Source of the DNA: Pseudomonadota bacterium
Lineage (GTDB): Bacteria; Pseudomonadota; Alphaproteobacteria; Rhizobiales; Xanthobacteraceae
NCBI GenBank assembly: GCA_023391175.1
Contig: JAEWBL010000288.1
Location: 1-11,036 of the forward strand
Direction of reading: 5' to 3'
Length of the DNA: 11,036 bases
Positions 7,765-11,036 of the stretch are shown here, piece after piece (position 1 is the stretch's first letter; each line of letters opens with the position of its first letter). The notes beneath the pieces are model-generated. The model worked only from the letters and a program-made list of their open reading frames with translations, was not told the DNA's origin and ran no database searches. A program made the position numbers and the translations under genes.

Positions 7765-7861
7765 CGCACCCCTCCCAAAACATTTGATTTCGACATCAAT
7801 GCTATGGTTACTCAGCGCGCTCGTCCTTATGGCGATGCTTTACATGCAGCTCATCTTCATT

Positions 7862-7890
7862 TTGACAGACAACCTATTCAAGCAAACAAT
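7862..7890 (+). promoter_or_regulatory. Candidate sigma-70-type promoter toward the FHA gene
   Basis: TTGACA at 7862-7867 matches the -35 consensus exactly. After a 17-base spacer, AACAAT at 7885-7890 matches four of six -10 positions. It points toward fha-tssK-tssL but would leave a long leader of about 265 bases. In AT-richer DNA such matches arise by chance, so this is only a candidate. Confidence 0.25.
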
Positions 7891-7997
7891 GCCCAACATG
7901 TCTTACTGTTCTTCCGCAGATATGGCTTTGGTTTTCTGCGTATATTTGGGCTACCCCTTATGTATAGAAACAACTCCACCTGATTTGGGTGTAGCAA

Positions 7998-8009
7998 CAT
8001 GATCTCATG
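7998..8009. repeat. Short palindrome CATGA-TC-TCATG, possible operator
   Basis: Two perfect 5-base arms (7998-8002 and 8005-8009) flank a two-base centre, in the middle of the divergent spacer. The size and placement fit a site for a dimeric regulator, but no copy elsewhere was noticed and the regulator is unknown. Confidence 0.25.
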
Positions 8010-8065
8010 CTCCAACCCATTCACCTTTTACCGGAATAATCCCTCTGGCGCTCCGCTGTCAATAT

Positions 8066-8079
8066 AGACTATACAGTCT
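8066..8079. repeat. Short inverted repeat AGACT-N4-AGTCT, possible operator
   Basis: Five-base perfect arms (8066-8070 and 8075-8079) flank ATAC in an AT-rich segment about 85 bases before the FHA start codon. It sits next to a minus-strand TTGACA (8062-8057). It could be a regulator site or a chance repeat. Confidence 0.22.
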
Positions 8080-8162
8080 GTTGATTGATAAGTCAGCGGT
8101 GCCAAAGAAAAATAAGCGATGCCTTGACTTTGCAGCGTCAGCAGAGAGCGGGTCGGCATGAA

Positions 8163-9470
8163 ATGTTAACTCTACGGATAACAAAAGGGCGGCTGCTCGG
8201 AGCGTCGCGCACGCTCTATCATACCGGACTGCTGGTGGGACGTGGCAATTCCTGCGACTGGGTATTGCCGGATACAGAATGCATTCTGTCGAAACAGCAT
8301 TTCCGCATCGCATGGGCGGACAGTCTCTATCTCCTGACCGACACCAGCTCGAATGGGGTTTTCCATAACCATGACAGTCAGCCGATCGGGCGGGACCGCT
8401 CGGTTGTGCTTGCGGACGGAGACGTGATCGCCCTTGGGGATTACGAGATGTCGGTCGAGCTGCAACAGGCGGCTCGGTCTCCGGGTGTGGAGCCGTGGGA
8501 TGACGGCGGATTTCAAGACGCCGGCTCCTCTCCCTTCGACGCCAATGAGGCCGTGTTTCCTGCCCTTTCCGGCGCGCGCGCGCCCTCCCATGCACCGGCG
8601 ACCGAACCGGACCACGTTCCACTGGAGACTGCGTATTTCCGCCCGTCGGACCCGATCGACGCGCTGCCGGATGACTGGTTCTTGAGGCTGAACGAGTCGA
8701 CACCGGAGCCGACCCCAGCGGCTGTGCAGGGTCAGGCCGCACAAACGGCCGTCAGAGCGTCGGACCCACCGCCGCCACCGGAACCGCGGTCTGCCGGGCC
8801 GGCTGCGCCCGGCGAGAGCGGCGACGCGGTCCTGCTCGCAGCATTTTTGGCGGGGGCAGGGCTCAATCCCTCCATGCTGTCTGGCGAGGACCCCGCTGCG
8901 GTGTTGCGCGCGACCGGAGCGACCTATCGCCTGATGGTCGAGGGATTGCGCAATCTGCTGGCCGTGCGTGCCAGTCTGAAGAACGAGTTCCGGATCGACC
9001 GCACGGTCATCGCCGCCACGAACAACAATCCTTTGAAATTCTCGGTGGACGCCGACCAGGCAATGCAACAGCTCCTCCGCGCGGTCCGGCCTGGCTATCT
9101 CTCGGCCGAAGCAGCGGTGCGGCAGGCATTTGAGGACATTCAGCGGCACGAGCTGGCGGCGTCCATTGGAATGCGGGCCGCGTTGGGCACCCTGCTGCGC
9201 CGCTTCGACCCTCAGATGCTTAAGGAGCGTCTGGAGAGGCAGTCACTCCTGGCAACCATCCTGCCGACGGCGCGCCGTTCGCGCTATTGGGAGCTCTATG
9301 AGGAGCTGTACGGCCAGATCGCCGCCGAGGCGGAGGACGACTTTCAGTCGCTGTTCGGGCGCGGGTTCTCCCAGGCTTACGAGCAGCAAATCCACCTCCT
9401 GTCCGACTCCCCGCCCGCTCCTGCGCCCGGCGGGGCGCCGTCCGCGCGGCCGGGCGACGGGAACAGATAA
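8163..9470 (+). CDS. tagH: T6SS-associated FHA-domain protein (TagH/Fha/ImpI family)
   Basis: FHA proteins of T6SS loci bind phosphothreonine peptides and switch on assembly downstream of a PpkA-type kinase. The product has 435 residues. An N-terminal FHA domain spans about 1-100, with the conserved GR (26-27), SxxH in ILSKQH (Ser43, His46) and SSNG (62-65, Asn64). A Pro/Ala-rich linker, probably disordered, covers about 105-215 (PEPTPAAVQG, SDPPPPPEPRS). The C-terminal domain, about 220-412, has the TagH pattern: LLAAFLAGAGL, ALGTLLRRFDPQMLKERLE and RRSRYWELYEELYGQIAAEAEDDFQSLFGRGFSQAYEQQ. The ATG at 8163 is chosen because MLTLRITKG begins the FHA fold; the frame is open upstream from a TTG at 8085, and no strong Shine-Dalgarno is visible for either. 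It leads the rightward block. Confidence 0.93.
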   Translation: MLTLRITKGRLLGASRTLYHTGLLVGRGNSCDWVLPDTECILSKQHFRIAWADSLYLLTDTSSNGVFHNHDSQPIGRDRSVVLADGDVIALGDYEMSVELQQAARSPGVEPWDDGGFQDAGSSPFDANEAVFPALSGARAPSHAPATEPDHVPLETAYFRPSDPIDALPDDWFLRLNESTPEPTPAAVQGQAAQTAVRASDPPPPPEPRSAGPAAPGESGDAVLLAAFLAGAGLNPSMLSGEDPAAVLRATGATYRLMVEGLRNLLAVRASLKNEFRIDRTVIAATNNNPLKFSVDADQAMQQLLRAVRPGYLSAEAAVRQAFEDIQRHELAASIGMRAALGTLLRRFDPQMLKERLERQSLLATILPTARRSRYWELYEELYGQIAAEAEDDFQSLFGRGFSQAYEQQIHLLSDSPPAPAPGGAPSARPGDGNR

Positions 9471-9531
9471 GCCGCCGCCGTCAGTCGCTCCGGCCATCCG
9501 TAGCAGCATCCGTTGAGGGGAGCGTTTGTGA

Positions 9532-10875
9532 ATGTCCGGGGATAACAAGGTGGTCTGGTCTGAGGGCATGTTCATTCTGCCCCAGCATTTTCAGCAGGCC
9601 GATCGCTATGTGGAGCATCTGGTCCGCGCCCGCGTCGGCAATCTGCGGCCTTTCCCATGGGGGGTCAGCCGCCTGGAGATCAACCGCGATTTGCTGACCA
9701 CCGGACGCTTCGCGCTGATCCGGTGCAGCGGCGTGCTGGAGGATGGCACTCCCTTCTCCATTCCCGAGGACGCGCCGCCGCCGCCGGCCATCGAACTGCC
9801 GGAGAACATCCGCGACTGCATGGTCTTCCTGACGCTGCCGGTCGCGCACCCCGGCGCCGCCGAGGTGGAGATGGGGGAGACCGCAGAGAGCGTCACCCGC
9901 TACTGCGCCAGCGAGGTGGAGGTGGCGGACGGGGTGGCTGGAACCGGCGGACGGGCTCGCCTGCATGTCGGGCGCCTGCGCCTGCGCTTGGCACTGGAAA
10001 GCGACCCGCGCGACGACAGGATCTGCATCGGGCTGGCCCGCGTCGTCGAGGTGCGGCCCGACCGCTCGGTCGTGCTCGACGACCGCTACATTCCGCCCTG
10101 CCTGACCACCGCAGCGTCGTCCATCCTCATCGGTTTCCTCGACGAGCTGCAGGGGCTGATGCACCAGCGTGCCGACATGCTGGCCGGCCGCGTCTCGGAA
10201 GCTGGCGTCAAAGGTGTGGCGGAGTTCGGCGACTACCTTTTGCTGCTGGCGTTGAACCGCTATGAGCCGCTGATGGCGCACCTCGCCCGCCTTGCGGCGT
10301 TGCACCCGGTGGACTTCTACGCCGCCGCCGTGCAGATCGCCGGGGAATTGGCGACCTTTACCGCACGCAGCCGGCGCCCGCTGGCCTTCGGCGTCTACCG
10401 GCACGACGACCTACAAGCGACCTTCGCACCGGTGATGACCGAGCTGCGGCACGCGCTGACCACCATGATCGAATCCTCGGCCATTCCGCTGGTGCTCCAG
10501 CAGACCAAGTTCGGCCTTTGGTACGCGGCCATGACAGACCGCACGCTGCTGTCCACTTGCAATTTCGTTCTGGCCGTGCGCGCCGACGTGCCGGCGGAGA
10601 CGCTGCGCCGCACCTTCCCCGGACAGGTCAAGATCGGTCCGGGCGAGCAGATCCGGGATCTCATCACCTCGGCATCGCGCGGCATCCAGCTTCGGCCGCT
10701 CCAGGTGGCGCCGCGCCAGATCCCCTACCATGCCGGCAAGGTCTATTTCGAGTTCGAGCGACACGGCCCGCAGTGGGAGGCCATGCGGTCCTCCAGCGGC
10801 TTTGCCGTGCATGTCGCCGGCGACTTTCCGCAAATCGAGATGGACCTCTGGGCAATCCGCGAGGTGACATCGTGA
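9532..10875 (+). CDS. tssK: T6SS baseplate subunit TssK (ImpJ/VasE family)
   Basis: TssK is the trimeric adaptor, related to phage receptor-binding proteins, that connects the baseplate wedges to the TssL/TssM membrane complex. The product has 447 residues, the family's usual size. The N-terminus VVWSEGMFILPQHFQQADRYVEHLV (7-31) is the family's clearest signature. Further marks include FPWGVSRLEINRDLL, an internal RYIPPCL, and a C-terminal FPGQVKIGPGEQIRDLITSASRGIQL region that leads to YFEFERHGPQW near the end. The ATG at 9532 follows a GAGGGGAG purine tract at 9515-9522, a slightly long spacing. It lies 61 bases after the FHA gene, and its stop overlaps the tssL start by four bases (GTGA). 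No tssJ-like lipoprotein gene lies between FHA and tssK. Confidence 0.97.
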   Translation: MSGDNKVVWSEGMFILPQHFQQADRYVEHLVRARVGNLRPFPWGVSRLEINRDLLTTGRFALIRCSGVLEDGTPFSIPEDAPPPPAIELPENIRDCMVFLTLPVAHPGAAEVEMGETAESVTRYCASEVEVADGVAGTGGRARLHVGRLRLRLALESDPRDDRICIGLARVVEVRPDRSVVLDDRYIPPCLTTAASSILIGFLDELQGLMHQRADMLAGRVSEAGVKGVAEFGDYLLLLALNRYEPLMAHLARLAALHPVDFYAAAVQIAGELATFTARSRRPLAFGVYRHDDLQATFAPVMTELRHALTTMIESSAIPLVLQQTKFGLWYAAMTDRTLLSTCNFVLAVRADVPAETLRRTFPGQVKIGPGEQIRDLITSASRGIQLRPLQVAPRQIPYHAGKVYFEFERHGPQWEAMRSSSGFAVHVAGDFPQIEMDLWAIREVTS

Positions 10876-11036
10876 CCGAGGACGATCCCTTCCGCACGTC
10901 CGACCGTACCGTCATCCGCCCCATCCCCGGCGGGCGGCGGGTGCCCCCGGGCGGCGGCGGATTTCCCGGCGCCGACTGGCAGGCGCCGCCGCAGCCGGCG
11001 GAGGCCGCCACGCCGACCGGTGTGCAGGGTGAGCGG
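10872..11036 (+). CDS. tssL: T6SS membrane-complex protein TssL (DotU/ImpK family), 5' part only, GTG start
   Basis: TssL is an inner-membrane protein with a large cytoplasmic domain that, with TssM, anchors the baseplate. Only the first 55 codons are present and the frame is open at the edge. The start reads (M)TEDDPFRTSDRTVIRPIPG, then GRRVPPGGGGFPG and a Pro/Ala-rich stretch. The DRTVIRPxPGGRR motif is common at the N-terminus of TssL proteins with an extended disordered head. The GTG at 10872 overlaps the tssK stop (GTGA), and GAGGTG lies just upstream, so translation is probably coupled. Thr13 of the RTVIRP motif is a good candidate for the phosphothreonine that binds an FHA protein, by comparison with Agrobacterium TssL, where such a contact is known. 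The DotU domain itself lies outside the window, so identity rests on motif plus position. Confidence 0.85.
   Translation, partial: MTEDDPFRTSDRTVIRPIPGGRRVPPGGGGFPGADWQAPPQPAEAATPTGVQGER

Larger units (their letters stand above)
7765..8162. promoter_or_regulatory. AT-rich divergent control region between tssA and the FHA gene
   Basis: This is the only gene-free stretch longer than 300 bases. By hand count 7801-8100 is about 45% GC, well below the flanking genes. It must hold the promoters for both divergent blocks. On the plus strand a perfect TTGACA (7862-7867) with a 17-base spacer is followed by AACAAT (7885-7890), a plausible sigma-70-type promoter, though about 270 bases before the FHA start. 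On the minus strand a TTGACA lies at 8062-8057, with only a weak TATTCC candidate -10 eighteen bases further on. I saw no convincing sigma-54 GG-N10-GC element. Two short palindromes are listed separately. A weak hydrophobic open frame also crosses the region. Confidence 0.6.

Noticed and set aside
7860..8162. Sigma-54 promoter in the divergent spacer
   Set aside because: T6SS genes are sometimes sigma-54 dependent, but I found no GG-N10-GC pair with good flanking match on either strand.
8172..9149. 325-codon minus-strand frame within the FHA gene, and 9481-10404 within tssK
   Set aside because: The sense-strand genes show clear domains; these antisense frames are typical high-GC artefacts.
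1..11036. Mobile elements, CRISPR arrays, tRNA or rRNA genes, toxin-effector domains
   Set aside because: No terminal repeats, transposase motifs, spaced direct repeats, RNA gene signatures or effector/immunity pairs were seen; all long coding sequence is core or accessory T6SS.

Overview
The window is the core of a type VI secretion system (T6SS) locus. All substantial coding sequence in it belongs to recognised T6SS families. The high GC content of the genes, the imp-style gene set and the absence of a tssJ-like gene beside tssK suggest a plant- or soil-associated alphaproteobacterium, perhaps of the Azospirillum type. That assignment is an inference from style; there is no rRNA or other taxonomic marker here.

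Layout. Two divergent gene blocks face away from a roughly 400-bp AT-rich spacer (7765-8162). Leftward, on the minus strand, run tssA (7764-6694), tssB (6626-6096), tssC (6090-4597), hcp/tssD (4504-4016), tagJ/impE (3908-3057), tssE (3064-2555), tssF (2555-675) and tssG (711 to beyond base 1). Rightward, on the plus strand, run a tagH-type FHA gene (8163-9470), tssK (9532-10875) and the first 55 codons of tssL (10872 to beyond the right edge). The tagJ-tssE, tssE-tssF, tssF-tssG and tssK-tssL junctions overlap, which indicates translational coupling. Two GC-rich stem-loops sit in the only longer gaps of the leftward block, one just before hcp and one just after it.

How the genes work together. 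TssB and TssC form the contractile sheath around an inner tube of Hcp rings. TssA caps or primes the growing sheath. TssE, TssF, TssG and TssK form the baseplate, which docks on the membrane complex through TssL. TagJ is the accessory protein that binds the TssB N-terminus in systems like P. aeruginosa H1. The FHA protein is a probable post-translational switch; its likely phosphothreonine partner may be the RTVIRP segment at the start of TssL. The gene order tssB-tssC-hcp-tagJ-tssE-tssF-tssG with a separate fha-tssK-tssL block matches the H1-T6SS plan, except that no tssJ lies between fha and tssK. clpV, vgrG, tssM, tagF, the kinase/phosphatase pair and effectors are not in the window and would be expected on either side.

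I found no mobile element, tRNA, rRNA or CRISPR array, and nothing that amounts to a new system. The points most worth a second look are the hairpins flanking hcp, the missing tssJ, the FHA/TssL pairing, and the AT-rich divergent control region with its palindromes.
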